From positions 41,522 to 105,521 of the forward strand of contig NZ_JAUSRB010000004.1 in NCBI RefSeq assembly GCF_030811595.1: a stretch of DNA of 64,000 bases, given 5' to 3'. Numbering within the stretch: the stretch's first letter is position 1; each line of letters opens with the position of its first letter. Under the pieces are notes generated by a model. The model saw only the letters and a list, made by a program, of their open reading frames with translations. It was not told the DNA's origin and made no database searches. The position numbers and the translations under genes were made by a program. Positions 37,267-45,537 of the stretch are shown in pieces. Origin of the DNA: Streptosporangium brasiliense. Lineage in GTDB: Bacteria > Actinomycetota > Actinomycetes > Streptosporangiales > Streptosporangiaceae.

Positions 37267-37631
37267 TTGGTGGTCCTCGAATACGTCAGGATTCCGGCGT
37301 CCAGGAGCTGGGCTGCGCTTACCAGCGATCCCACGCGGATGACTTCGCCGTGCTGTTTCACCAAAAGAGCTACGAGTTCCGAATCGAGTTCGTCGACCGC
37401 ACCACCAAGCATAGTGCGGATCATGATTTCGGCACTCATATGCGACATTTTGGCGAAATCCGCCTTCAGTGGCTCCACTCGCTTGAGGCGCCGGTGGCTA
37501 TCGGCGCATGACAGGGTGGCCACGTCAGGTCCGGGCGCGGTCATGCCTAGGAGCTTGAGCACCTCCGGGACCTCGTGGTGCGGGGTCAGGTCCCACACGA
37601 GACGCGCCCGGAGCAGCGGTTTCATATCCAT
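37263..37631 (-). CDS. Hypothetical protein (122 aa)
   Basis: Not recognised. ATG 37631 overlaps the DNA polymerase stop (TGATG); the frame open to 37688 lies in the polymerase gene and is discarded. Helical, with no motif visible. Coupling to the polymerase suggests replication-related use. Confidence 0.75.
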   Translation of the reverse strand: MDMKPLLRARLVWDLTPHHEVPEVLKLLGMTAPGPDVATLSCADSHRRLKRVEPLKADFAKMSHMSAEIMIRTMLGGAVDELDSELVALLVKQHGEVIRVGSLVSAAQLLDAGILTYSRTTK

Positions 37632-39577
37632 CACTTGGCCTCCGCCCAGTTGTCGGCTACAGAAATATCCGCGGTCAGAGGGACGCACAGCAGCTTCTGG
37701 ATGCCTTCGCCCAGCATCGCCTCGCGTAGCGCTGCCTCGATCAGCGACACCTGATCCTCGGGGCCGTGACAGACGAGTTCGTCGTGCACCGTCATGAGCA
37801 GCTCGGCGCGGTCGGGCAGCAGCGGCAGCAACCGGACCATGGACTTCTTCACAACGTCGGCTCCAGACCCCTGGATCTTGGCGTTGAAGATCTGTCGTTC
37901 GGCGCTGGAGCGCTTGAAGTCGTCGGCGCTGCGCAGCTCGGGGATACGTCGGATGCGTCCCAGCAGAGTCGCGGTGTGCGGCGGGCGCTGGCGGCGAGCG
38001 GTCTCGATGACGTGCGCCCGGTACTTGTAGATCTCCGGGAACATTTCCCGGTGTACCTTCATGTGGCGCTTGGCCTCGGCCACGCTGATGCCGGCCATTT
38101 CCGCCACGGTCGTCGGGCCGGCTCCGTACACGATCGCGAAGTTAAGTCCCTTTGCTACAGCTCTGTACGCTTTTGTCACATCATCGAATGGGACGCCGAA
38201 GACGAGTGACGCGGTCATGGTGTGCGCGTCGATTCCCTGATGGAAACCGTCGTAAAGCGCCCCATAGCCGATGAAGTGGGCCAAAAGCACCAGTTCGATC
38301 TGGCCATAGTCGGCCACGACCAGTTTGTGGCCGGGCAGCGCCCGGTATGCAGTGCGGATCTTCTTGCCTTCGACACCACGGGAGGGGATGTTTTGCAGGT
38401 TGGGGCCGGCCGAGGAGAACCGCCCGGTGCGGGCGCCCATCTGTTTGAACGCGCCGTGGACACGGCCGTCCACGATCAGACAGGGCTTCTCGTCCGGGTC
38501 CTCGGGGTCGCCCAGGACGCCGGTGACGTAGGTCCCCTTCAGCTTGGCGTCGCGCTGGTAGTCCAGGAACCGTGCGACGACCAGGTGCTTCTTGTGCGGC
38601 TCCAACGAGTCGGCGTCCGTGCTGTAGTCGGTGATCAGCAGTTTCTCGCCGCGCCCTGCTTTGGCCTTACCTCCCTTGGTCAGGGTGGTCGGACGAAGTC
38701 CCAGGTTTCCCTCAGCCTTCGGCCCGTACAGAGCCACCGCTTTCTGCTGGGGAGAGTTGAGATTGACCTTCTTGCCCAGGCCCTTGTAGATCGCGGCCTC
38801 GGTCTCCACCAGGCGGGCGTCCAGCTGCACGCCGAGCTCGGCCAAGACTGCGCCGTCGACCGGCGCCCCGGCCAGGGCCATGGAGATTACGGTCTCCAGG
38901 ACGCCGAGCTCCAGGTCCAACAGCGCTGACAGGCCCGCGTGGCCGATCAGGTCGCGCTCGCGCTGGTACAGCAGCCAGGTGTATTTGGCGTCCATGTACG
39001 CGTAGCGAGCAACCCGGCTGAAGGCGTAGGTCTCGACCTTCTTGCCGACGTTGTCTTTGTCGTAGTCGAGCTTGTACAGCTGCTTGATGCGGGGCTTCAG
39101 ACCGTTCAGCCGGTTTTCGTCCAGCAGGACGGAGCTGATGAAGGTGTCATGCCAGGGCTTGGACGGCACGGCGCCGTCGTAGTACTTGGCCACTGACGCG
39201 ATGTCGAATGCTGCGTTGTGGCAGACCTTCAGCCGATCAGAGAACAGCAGCGGCTCGATGGCCTCGAACACCTGGCTCGGGCGGAGCTGTTCGGGGGCAT
39301 TCGACCAGACGGGGACGGTGCGGTTGCGGACCTTACCGCTGGGGCCGATCGTGGGCTCTTTCCGCTCACCGATGATCTTCCCGCGTTCGTGGCCCATGGG
39401 GATGGACACGGTCATGCCGTGGGTTGCCATGGACAACCAGGTGATGGTGTTGTGCGCGGGGACGCCCCGCAGCGGCGGCACCGTCTCCACGTCGTAGGTC
39501 AACTCACCAAAACGGCTGAAGTGGGCGACGACGTGGTCCAGGTGCTCGGCGTCCAAAACGGTGGTGCTGCTCAGCAC
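37631..39577 (-). CDS. polA: Family A DNA polymerase with 3'-5' exonuclease (648 aa)
   Basis: Phage replicative polymerase of the Pol I type. Exonuclease motifs: YDVET (Asp29, Glu31), CHNAAFD (Asp125) and YAYMDAKYT. Polymerase motif A VVADYGQIELVLLA, motif B KAYRAVAKGLNFAIVYG and motif C MTVHDELV. No 5'-3' exonuclease domain. GTG 39577 behind an AAAGG SD. Forms a unit with downstream genes; upstream SSB gene is separated by a strong hairpin. Confidence 0.92.
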   Translation of the reverse strand: MLSSTTVLDAEHLDHVVAHFSRFGELTYDVETVPPLRGVPAHNTITWLSMATHGMTVSIPMGHERGKIIGERKEPTIGPSGKVRNRTVPVWSNAPEQLRPSQVFEAIEPLLFSDRLKVCHNAAFDIASVAKYYDGAVPSKPWHDTFISSVLLDENRLNGLKPRIKQLYKLDYDKDNVGKKVETYAFSRVARYAYMDAKYTWLLYQRERDLIGHAGLSALLDLELGVLETVISMALAGAPVDGAVLAELGVQLDARLVETEAAIYKGLGKKVNLNSPQQKAVALYGPKAEGNLGLRPTTLTKGGKAKAGRGEKLLITDYSTDADSLEPHKKHLVVARFLDYQRDAKLKGTYVTGVLGDPEDPDEKPCLIVDGRVHGAFKQMGARTGRFSSAGPNLQNIPSRGVEGKKIRTAYRALPGHKLVVADYGQIELVLLAHFIGYGALYDGFHQGIDAHTMTASLVFGVPFDDVTKAYRAVAKGLNFAIVYGAGPTTVAEMAGISVAEAKRHMKVHREMFPEIYKYRAHVIETARRQRPPHTATLLGRIRRIPELRSADDFKRSSAERQIFNAKIQGSGADVVKKSMVRLLPLLPDRAELLMTVHDELVCHGPEDQVSLIEAALREAMLGEGIQKLLCVPLTADISVADNWAEAK

Positions 39578-39602
39578 GCGAGGGACCTTTCCTAGACACA
39601 GC

Positions 39603-39641
39603 GGCCCGCCCCTGCCGTTGGCAGCTCGGCAGGGGCGGGCC
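39603..39641. terminator. Strong hairpin between SSB and polymerase genes
   Basis: Perfect 15-bp arms GGCCCGCCCCTGCCG / CGGCAGGGGCGGGCC with a short loop, followed on the minus strand by a GCTGTG stretch with no T run. It may attenuate transcription into the polymerase gene. Confidence 0.7.
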
Positions 39642-39652
39642 TTGAAGGAGGG

Positions 39653-40456
39653 CTAGGAGAGCTCGTCCACGAGCTCTTCGAGATCCTCGCGAGAGTCCTG
39701 CTTGACGGTCTCGGGGCCGGCGGCCTGCGCGGCGAACTCGGCCAGCTCCTCTTCGTCCAGCGGCTCGATGTCCTCTTCGTCGGCGAGGCTATGCGCGCGG
39801 ACCGGGCGAAGGTTGTACTCGGTCTTGGTGCCCTTACCACTCTTGGAGACGACCCAGTAGGTGTCGTCGCGGTTCAGCGGGCCGGTCTTCTTGTTCTCCG
39901 ACAGGCCCTCCAGCTTCTGCGCCACCCGGACGCCGCACGCCCAGACCTTGACCGTGGGCTTCTCGGGGTTGGAGAAGTCCACGACGTTGAACAGGATCTG
40001 ATACCTAGGCTCGTCGCCCAGGTCGTCGCACAGCGGGCAGTCCTCTTCGAGACAGACGTAGGACTTGCGGCCCTCGGCTTCCTTGAGCCAGTGCTGCTGG
40101 TAGACCGCGAAGGGGCCTTCCTCCAGGAACTTGATGACGATTTCGTCATTGTCGATCTTGAAGTTTTCGGCGAACTTGCCGCTCTTGGCCTTGTTCCGGA
40201 AGGTCTCCCATCCGCCTTCGGCGGAGCCGGCGGAGGACTTACGTCGGGCGGGCTTGGCGTCGTCCCGGGTGCGGGAGTTGGCACGGCCGGCGGGGCGGGT
40301 GCTCTCGCGGCCGGAGCGGCCGGCCGGGCGCCGGCCTGCGGTACGAGTTCGGCGCGGGGCCTCCTCTTCGTCCTCGTAGTCCTCCTCAGGCTCGGAGTCG
40401 TGGTTGCTGGCGGGGGCAGTGCTCTCAGAGGAGCGGCGGCGCAGGGTGCGGCCCAT
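39653..40456 (-). CDS. Single-stranded DNA-binding protein, gp32-like (267 aa)
   Basis: Disordered charged N-terminus (about 1-80), then a core with FLEEGPFAVYQQHWL...YVCLEEDCPLCDDLGD (Cys-rich zinc-like element), QILFNVVDFSNPEKPTVKVWACG and LNRDDTYWVVSKSGKGTKTEYNL, a pattern seen in phage gp32-type ssDNA-binding proteins. It ends in an acidic tail (DSREDLEELVDELS), the usual docking site for replication partners. ATG 40456. Coats template ssDNA and coordinates with the adjacent polymerase. Confidence 0.8.
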   Translation of the reverse strand: MGRTLRRRSSESTAPASNHDSEPEEDYEDEEEAPRRTRTAGRRPAGRSGRESTRPAGRANSRTRDDAKPARRKSSAGSAEGGWETFRNKAKSGKFAENFKIDNDEIVIKFLEEGPFAVYQQHWLKEAEGRKSYVCLEEDCPLCDDLGDEPRYQILFNVVDFSNPEKPTVKVWACGVRVAQKLEGLSENKKTGPLNRDDTYWVVSKSGKGTKTEYNLRPVRAHSLADEEDIEPLDEEELAEFAAQAAGPETVKQDSREDLEELVDELS

Positions 40457-40498
40457 ACAGAAGGTCCGTTCAGTCAGTCAGTCAGTGAGGGGCGGGAA

Positions 40499-40807
40499 TT
40501 ACCTGCTGCGGCGTACGAGGCGGCGGGGGGCCACGCGGCGGCGGCGGCGGGGGACCACGTGGCGAGGACCGTCCAGCAGGTGGTTGACGTAGGTGTCGTC
40601 CTCGGCCGTGAGCGTTCGAGCCAGGTCCAGGTCGTCGCGGAGCCGATTTTCGACGATCTCCTTGGCACGTTCCATGAGGGCCTCGGGCCGCTCATGGTCA
40701 GCGGCGGCGGTCGCCTTGACCGTGGCTGTGGCGGAGAGCTCGACCCACTCGAAGGAGCCCATGTTGACGTGGTGGGTCTGGCTGTAGGTGGCCGATTCGA
40801 CGATCAC
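40499..40807 (-). CDS. Hypothetical protein with strongly basic tail (102 aa)
   Basis: Function unknown. A beta-rich N-terminus (VESATYSQTHHVNMGSFEW), then a helix, and a C-terminus of 20 residues nearly all Arg/Val/Pro (HVVPRRRRRVAPRR) that should bind nucleic acid. GTG 40807 overlaps the upstream stop (GTGA). Placed between the HTH regulator and SSB. Confidence 0.75.
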   Translation of the reverse strand: MIVESATYSQTHHVNMGSFEWVELSATATVKATAAADHERPEALMERAKEIVENRLRDDLDLARTLTAEDDTYVNHLLDGPRHVVPRRRRRVAPRRLVRRSR

Positions 40808-41277
40808 TGCTGGCGCCCGTCGGCCTCGGCGCGCTGCTGGCGCTCGTGCGCGGCGTGGTCAGCAAACAGCTTGGTGACCCGAGCGGTGAACTGGGTCTCT
40901 TGGATCGGCCGTGCGTGGGGCTCCAAGATGCCCTCTTCGCGGGCGATCTGGTAGATGCCGATGATCAGGGCTTTGGTGTACAGCCGGCGGCGGCCGTGCT
41001 TGGCGCTGGCGGCGTTACGCGGGTCGCGGCCGGGGAATGCCGCCGGCGGGCGCGGGAGCCAGCCCTGCTCCTCCCAACCGCGGATCGTGTCCGACTTGCG
41101 GTTGAGGACGCGGGCCAAGGCGCCGATCTTGTAGAAGGCGACCTTCCGGCCGCGGACGTCGTAGATCTGGGGCTTCTCGCCGGCCAGCGGGTCAGTGGTG
41201 AATGCGGTGGCAGGGCGGCGGTCGGGCCGCCACGGCAGAGCTACGTCAGCGGTGATTTCGGGGGTGGAGCTGCTCAC
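40804..41277 (-). CDS. MerR-type helix-turn-helix protein (157 aa)
   Basis: FYKIGALARVLNRKSDTIRGWEEQGWLPRPP...GRRRLYTKALIIGIYQIA matches the MerR-type winged HTH (about 48-115). No effector-binding Cys or dimerisation coiled coil is seen; a short polar C-terminus follows. Probable DNA-binding regulator or replication or partition accessory. GTG 41277. It is a candidate for binding the repeated sites around 41.9 and 52.3 kb, but that is speculation. Confidence 0.8.
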   Translation of the reverse strand: MSSSTPEITADVALPWRPDRRPATAFTTDPLAGEKPQIYDVRGRKVAFYKIGALARVLNRKSDTIRGWEEQGWLPRPPAAFPGRDPRNAASAKHGRRRLYTKALIIGIYQIAREEGILEPHARPIQETQFTARVTKLFADHAAHERQQRAEADGRQQ

Positions 41278-41306
41278 AGCGCGGCGCCCTTCTTGTCGAT
41301 GTTGAA

Positions 41307-41771
41307 CTAGTACGCCTTGAGGGCGTACATGGTGTGGGTGTCGACAAGCGCGTCCAGTTCTTCGACGGTGAGCAGGCCTTCCTGCTCACACGCATACAGC
41401 TCGTTTTGGTCCAGGACCTCGATGATCTGCTTCTTGAAGATCCGGTCGGTGAGGCCCTTGGCCTCGGCCAGCTCACGGACCCTGTCCTCAGACAGGGACT
41501 GGCTGACGCGCTTCTCACGCACCCACCCGGCGTATGCCTTGCCTCCGGGCACCGTGAACTCCGCGGGGAGATCGACGGTGTGGTGTCCCTTGGCGTTGGC
41601 TTCGCCGTACTGCTCGGCCCAGGCCAGGAGCTCCGCTCGGAGAGACTCCTTGCGGCCCTTCAGCTCCTGCTCCTGGGTCGAGACAGCTGCCCACTGATGA
41701 AATTTTTTGGTGATGCTTTGGAGATCCGCGGAGGACGGTTGGTATGGGCCGTCAACTTTAGGATCGGACAT
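41307..41771 (-). CDS. Hypothetical protein (154 aa)
   Basis: Not recognised. ATG 41771 is preferred on composition, although an ATG at 41798 is in frame; neither has a strong SD. Helical N-terminus with charged segments, a short beta part (HHTVDLPAEFTVPGGKAYAGWV), then helices. Proteins of this type occur near replication genes of actinophages. Confidence 0.7.
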   Translation of the reverse strand: MSDPKVDGPYQPSSADLQSITKKFHQWAAVSTQEQELKGRKESLRAELLAWAEQYGEANAKGHHTVDLPAEFTVPGGKAYAGWVREKRVSQSLSEDRVRELAEAKGLTDRIFKKQIIEVLDQNELYACEQEGLLTVEELDALVDTHTMYALKAY

Positions 41772-42301
41772 TGGTGATGTCCGTGACACTCTTCGCATCG
41801 TTGATCTTTCGTGCCGAGAAGTTGGTATTTCCCCCTCGGGGTCACGAACAGTACTCCTGATTTGGGTCCGTCCGCAACCATTCTATGGAGAAATAGTTTC
41901 TCGACTTCCAACTAGTTGGGATGTGCTCTGACCAGTTGGGATGTAGTCAGCAAGCGCCTATTGAGCGGCCATAGTGTGAGGGTTTAAAAGGACTATGGGA
42001 CGCACATAGTTAGTGCCCGAAAAGAGCAGTCGTCACTATTCGTAGTCATGCGGCATCACTTCGGTGGTCAATGTCGCAGCGGTGACCGACTGCGGACACA
42101 CCGACAACAAGACACCTCTGCTGGAGGCGTCGGGAAACGAAGCGACCGCGCCAGCGGCAAAGGGTTTCTTCACTGCTGACACGGTCGAGTAAACCTGCTC
42201 AGCTGTCCCGGGGGCAACTCTGGTAACGGCCGGGTTTTTGCATGTTGCAAAAGAAAGAAACGAAGATCGTTATTGCAACATGCAATGCCCCTGACCTGCG
42301 A
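41772..42301. other. Non-coding region with repeats and a possible small RNA
   Basis: About 530 nt without a convincing gene. Contents: a shared GGGGGAAATACCAACT element (near 41822-41838, minus strand); two AGTTGGGATG copies 20 bp apart (41914-41923, 41934-41943); a plus-strand promoter-like pair TTGAGC/TTAAAA near 41964-41992; a CCATAGT/ACTATGG repeat; and a terminator-like CCCGG...CCGGG with TTTTT ending at 42239. A Cys-rich TTG-start frame (41660-41911, minus) overlaps the left part and is doubtful. Confidence 0.55.
42239..42284. repeat. Inverted repeat TGCATGTTGCAA
   Basis: Perfect 12-bp arms TGCATGTTGCAA / TTGCAACATGCA separated by 22 nt of A+T-rich sequence, just downstream of the 493-aa gene. 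Possible protein-binding site or hairpin. Confidence 0.8.
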
Positions 42302-43783
42302 TTATGCGTCCTCTGTCACGAAGGCCGTCAGGGACGGCTCGGCCTGCTGGCCGGGCGCGTACGGAGACTGCGTGGGCTCCGCAGAAGGCACCGGTTCGGG
42401 TTCGGCGGTGGGATCAGCCGGCTGGCCCGAGGTCGACGCGGTGGGTTCGCTGGACGCGGTCGGATCCGGTGGCCGCGTCGGAGATTCATGGGAGCCGTCG
42501 CTGGGCTCCGGGGCCTTCGGAGCGGTTTCGGAGACGCTGGGGGTGGGCGCCGGCGTGGTCGGGATCGGCGACGGCGCGGGAGCGGTCGGGCTGGAACTTT
42601 GGATCGGCGACGGGGCAGGCTCTGCCGACCGTGTCGGATGGGGTGATGGCTGTTTCGGGGCCTCGGTGGTCGTGGGCGCCGGAGCAGCGGGGGACACTTC
42701 CGGCTGCGGACGATTGGTGCTCTGCGATACGGGGCCGGACAGGGTAGTCGTCCGCACTGCGGTGGGACTGGTGGTGGTCGTATGTGCGGGCGTGGGCGAG
42801 ACGCTGGTGGTAGGGGTGCTTTCCACAGGACTCGGGGGGACGACGAAGACCGGATTGCTGGGGGATGGCATCTGAGCCGGCTCCGAGAACGTGGGTGTGG
42901 GCAGCCCCTCGAAAAAGGACGGTGCGGGGCTCGCCGTCACCTGGTCGGCATAGGCCCTGGGAGGGCTGGCCCGCTGCTCAACGACGCTGACACCGATCAC
43001 TCCGGCAACCGCAATCGCCCCGCTGACTCCGAGCGCGACCGGGCTAGCGACCAGTGCTGCAAGGACTCCCCCACCGGTCGCCGCCGCGGTGACTCCGGCG
43101 GTGGCGGTGACAGCCACGGCGCCGCCGGCGGCGACTGTTCCAGTAGCCGCCACGGTGCCCACACCGGCCGCTGCTGCCGCGGTACCTCCTCCTGCAGCCG
43201 TGCCGACGCCGACGAGCTTGTGGACCAGTGGCCAGGCAAGGACGATCGCTCCGACCTTGGAGGCCTGCTCCCGGTCCTGGAAAAATCTCCGCCACAGGCG
43301 GCTGATCAGCGTGATGTGTAGGGCGGCCTGGGTTCGTACCTCCGGCGCGGTGGCCGGGTCAGCTACCACTTCGGCCGATTCCTGGGCGGCGTCCTGAAGC
43401 AGGTGTATCAGCCTCGCGTTGCGCCGGTCGGCGATGGCCGCCCCGCTGTCGTAAGCCCGCGCGTCGGCCTTGAGCCTTTCCCATTTCTTCAGGATTCTGG
43501 TGATTGTGGAAGGGTCCGGCTTGTCTTCGGGCCGCTTCATATGGCGGGATATGCGAGCGTAGATGACGCCTCTGGCGGTGAGCTCGTCGATGAAGGGCAC
43601 CAGCGCCATCTCGTAGATAGCCTGCTTGTCCTCCAGCTCGTGGACGGTGTGGCTGAACTGCCCGACGACCGTCAGCAGCTCATCGGTGGTGAATTCGTGC
43701 AGATCCTCGCACGTGGTCAGTCGTGTCGTGTCGCTCACATCGGCGATGGCATCGGCGATGTGGCGGTGAGGCGAGTGATACAC
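42302..43783 (-). CDS. Membrane-anchored protein with Pro/Ser/Thr-rich domain (about 493 aa)
   Basis: Function unknown. N-terminal soluble helical domain (about 1-165) with a HTH-like segment (GVIYARISRHMKRPEDKPDPSTITRILKKW). A very long Ala/Gly/Val hydrophobic stretch follows (about 180-285), enough for two or more membrane helices, then a disordered 200-residue Pro/Ser/Thr-rich tail. Start GTG 43783 with SD AGGAAGG is preferred; a TTG at 43921 is possible. The mix of DNA-binding-like and exposed domains suggests a host-derived envelope or signalling protein. Confidence 0.65.
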   Translation of the reverse strand: MYHSPHRHIADAIADVSDTTRLTTCEDLHEFTTDELLTVVGQFSHTVHELEDKQAIYEMALVPFIDELTARGVIYARISRHMKRPEDKPDPSTITRILKKWERLKADARAYDSGAAIADRRNARLIHLLQDAAQESAEVVADPATAPEVRTQAALHITLISRLWRRFFQDREQASKVGAIVLAWPLVHKLVGVGTAAGGGTAAAAAGVGTVAATGTVAAGGAVAVTATAGVTAAATGGGVLAALVASPVALGVSGAIAVAGVIGVSVVEQRASPPRAYADQVTASPAPSFFEGLPTPTFSEPAQMPSPSNPVFVVPPSPVESTPTTSVSPTPAHTTTTSPTAVRTTTLSGPVSQSTNRPQPEVSPAAPAPTTTEAPKQPSPHPTRSAEPAPSPIQSSSPTAPAPSPIPTTPAPTPSVSETAPKAPEPSDGSHESPTRPPDPTASSEPTASTSGQPADPTAEPEPVPSAEPTQSPYAPGQQAEPSLTAFVTEDA

Positions 43784-43859
43784 CCCCCGTGCCTTCCTGT
43801 GAGCAGACCGTAAGTCCACTTTCGTAGCAAAAGCGGACAAACGACCCAAAGGTGGTAAA

Positions 43860-43898
43860 TGTGACACCAACGGCCCCGGCTGTTGGTTATGCGTCACA
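43860..43898. repeat. Inverted repeat upstream of the membrane protein
   Basis: TGTGACaCCAAC / GTTGG-ttatgc-GTCACA around a G+C loop, in an A+T-richer spacer between the helicase stop and the preferred GTG. Possible operator. Confidence 0.6.
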
Positions 43899-43917
43899 TC
43901 GGTATGCGCCTGAAGAT

Positions 43918-45498
43918 TCAACCACTTAGCACCACAGACAGATGTTCCGTCAAGGAGGTCACATCATCTATGATCGTGCCCGTCTCATCAGCACCAACTC
44001 CGTCTACGACGGCACTTCCGACACGTGCCCGCAGGTCGAGACGCTGATACGAGCGCTCCTCGACGGAATCCCGCGTGATCAAGTCCGAGACCATCACGAT
44101 TTTGTTACGGGATCCAGCTCTCACGTGGCGGTGGTTGATCTGCGCACGCTGTCCCGCGCTTCTGGCCGGGTCCAGATTGATTAGGTGCGTAGCCGCCGGG
44201 ATGTCGACACCGTAGGCACCAGCGTGGGACATAAGAAACAAGCGCGCTTCCGGCCGATCTTGGAACCGGTTGACCGAAGCTTGTTTCTCACTCGGGTTCA
44301 TCCCTCCGTGGTAGAACACGTGTTCGTGTTCCTCGAAGATACGCCCCAACTTCGCCAAAAGCGAGCGGAAACGCGTCACAAGAATCACCTTTTCGGACGG
44401 GTCCGAAAGAATCGCTTCAACCTCGGCGCGCAGCCGGACCAACTTGGCCGACTCCGGTAGCCCTTCCAGCACTCCGGAGGCGACCAGATTTCGGACATAA
44501 GACGACTCGCTATCGACCATCATCTCGGGGTCGGTAATGAGCTGCTGAGCAGCCAAGTGCACGGCCATCACACGACCGGCGGGGGTGTTTTCATCGGTGC
44601 CGGAGTAGTGCGCTCCGACGTCGAACCCTGTCTTGGTCGGCATCTGCGCCAGCTCGGCCGCCAAGTCCGCGGCGATCAACTTGTAGACCGCGGCCGTGGC
44701 CGGCTCCATGGTGACCGACCAGGTCCGGTGGTCGATCTTCGGCATGTACGGCGCAACGTCAGGGTCCGTGGTCCGCTTGCGGATCAGCGCCGGCGAGACT
44801 TTGGCGTGCAGGGTCGGGGTGTTGCGATACCCCTTGACCGAGCCCCAGTCGTCGCGGTCGATGTAGGCCTGGTCGAAGATCCTCGCGGCGTCGGGGTCGT
44901 CGGGGTCGCCCAGCACGCTCTGGTCGACCCACCCCATCAGCTGGAACAGCTCTTCCAACCGGTTGTCCACCGGCGTCCCGGTCAGCGCCAGCCGATAGCC
45001 GGCGTCCAGCTGACGGACGGCCTGGGTGATGTCAGCCGACGGGTTTTTGATCGCCGTGGCCTCGTCCAAGATGATCAGGCCCGGCCGCATCCGGCGGATC
45101 GTGCGCAGCTCCGCGACCACGGTCTTGTAGCCGGCGATGACGTACTGCGGGCGCAGCTCTTTGATGAGTCCGTACTGCTCGCGCCGCTTGGCCGGGCCGC
45201 CGTCGATCACCACGGCGTAGCGCTCTTCGGGGATCTGGAAGACCTCGCCCTTGGCGGTGATCTCCCGGGTGGCTACGTCGGTGCGCGCGGCCAACGCGAC
45301 CGCCCACTGAATTTTCAGCCCCGATGGCACGACGATCAGGGCTTGGTCGATCTCCCCGGAGCCCAGCAGCTCCTCGGCCGCGGCGATGCTCGTGATCGTC
45401 TTGCCCAGGCCCATGTCGTAGGCCAGCAGCAGGGAACGACGCTCCAGCAGGCGGTCGACGGCGACATCCTGATACGGATGCAAGGGGATCGTCAGCAC
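43918..45498 (-). CDS. SNF2-family DNA helicase/translocase (526 aa)
   Basis: Superfamily 2 ATPase. Walker A MGLGKT (residues 29-34), ILDEATAIKN (motif II), LALTGTPVDNRLEELFQL (motif III), and at the C-terminus LNLDPARSAGQRAQINHRHVRAG (motifs V-VI; an HRHVRAG variant of the usual RxxRxGQ). Probably remodels or translocates on DNA during replication or recombination. GTG 45498 with AAGGGG SD, 39 nt after the primase stop. Confidence 0.88.
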   Translation of the reverse strand: MLTIPLHPYQDVAVDRLLERRSLLLAYDMGLGKTITSIAAAEELLGSGEIDQALIVVPSGLKIQWAVALAARTDVATREITAKGEVFQIPEERYAVVIDGGPAKRREQYGLIKELRPQYVIAGYKTVVAELRTIRRMRPGLIILDEATAIKNPSADITQAVRQLDAGYRLALTGTPVDNRLEELFQLMGWVDQSVLGDPDDPDAARIFDQAYIDRDDWGSVKGYRNTPTLHAKVSPALIRKRTTDPDVAPYMPKIDHRTWSVTMEPATAAVYKLIAADLAAELAQMPTKTGFDVGAHYSGTDENTPAGRVMAVHLAAQQLITDPEMMVDSESSYVRNLVASGVLEGLPESAKLVRLRAEVEAILSDPSEKVILVTRFRSLLAKLGRIFEEHEHVFYHGGMNPSEKQASVNRFQDRPEARLFLMSHAGAYGVDIPAATHLINLDPARSAGQRAQINHRHVRAGSRNKIVMVSDLITRDSVEERSYQRLDLRARVGSAVVDGVGADETGTIIDDVTSLTEHLSVVLSG

Positions 45499-45537
45499 AC
45501 CCCTTACCAGCAGCGCATCCGAACTGCGGGTATTCCC

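Noticed and set aside
40466..40490. CAGT tandem run upstream of the SSB gene as a microsatellite of interest
   Set aside because: Only four short units; no sign of function and too short to call a repeat element.
41660..41911. TTG-start frame with CEECHGHHQC (83 codons)
   Set aside because: The cysteine pattern is tempting, but the frame overlaps a better gene by over 110 nt, has no SD and uses a rare start; left as part of the non-coding region description.
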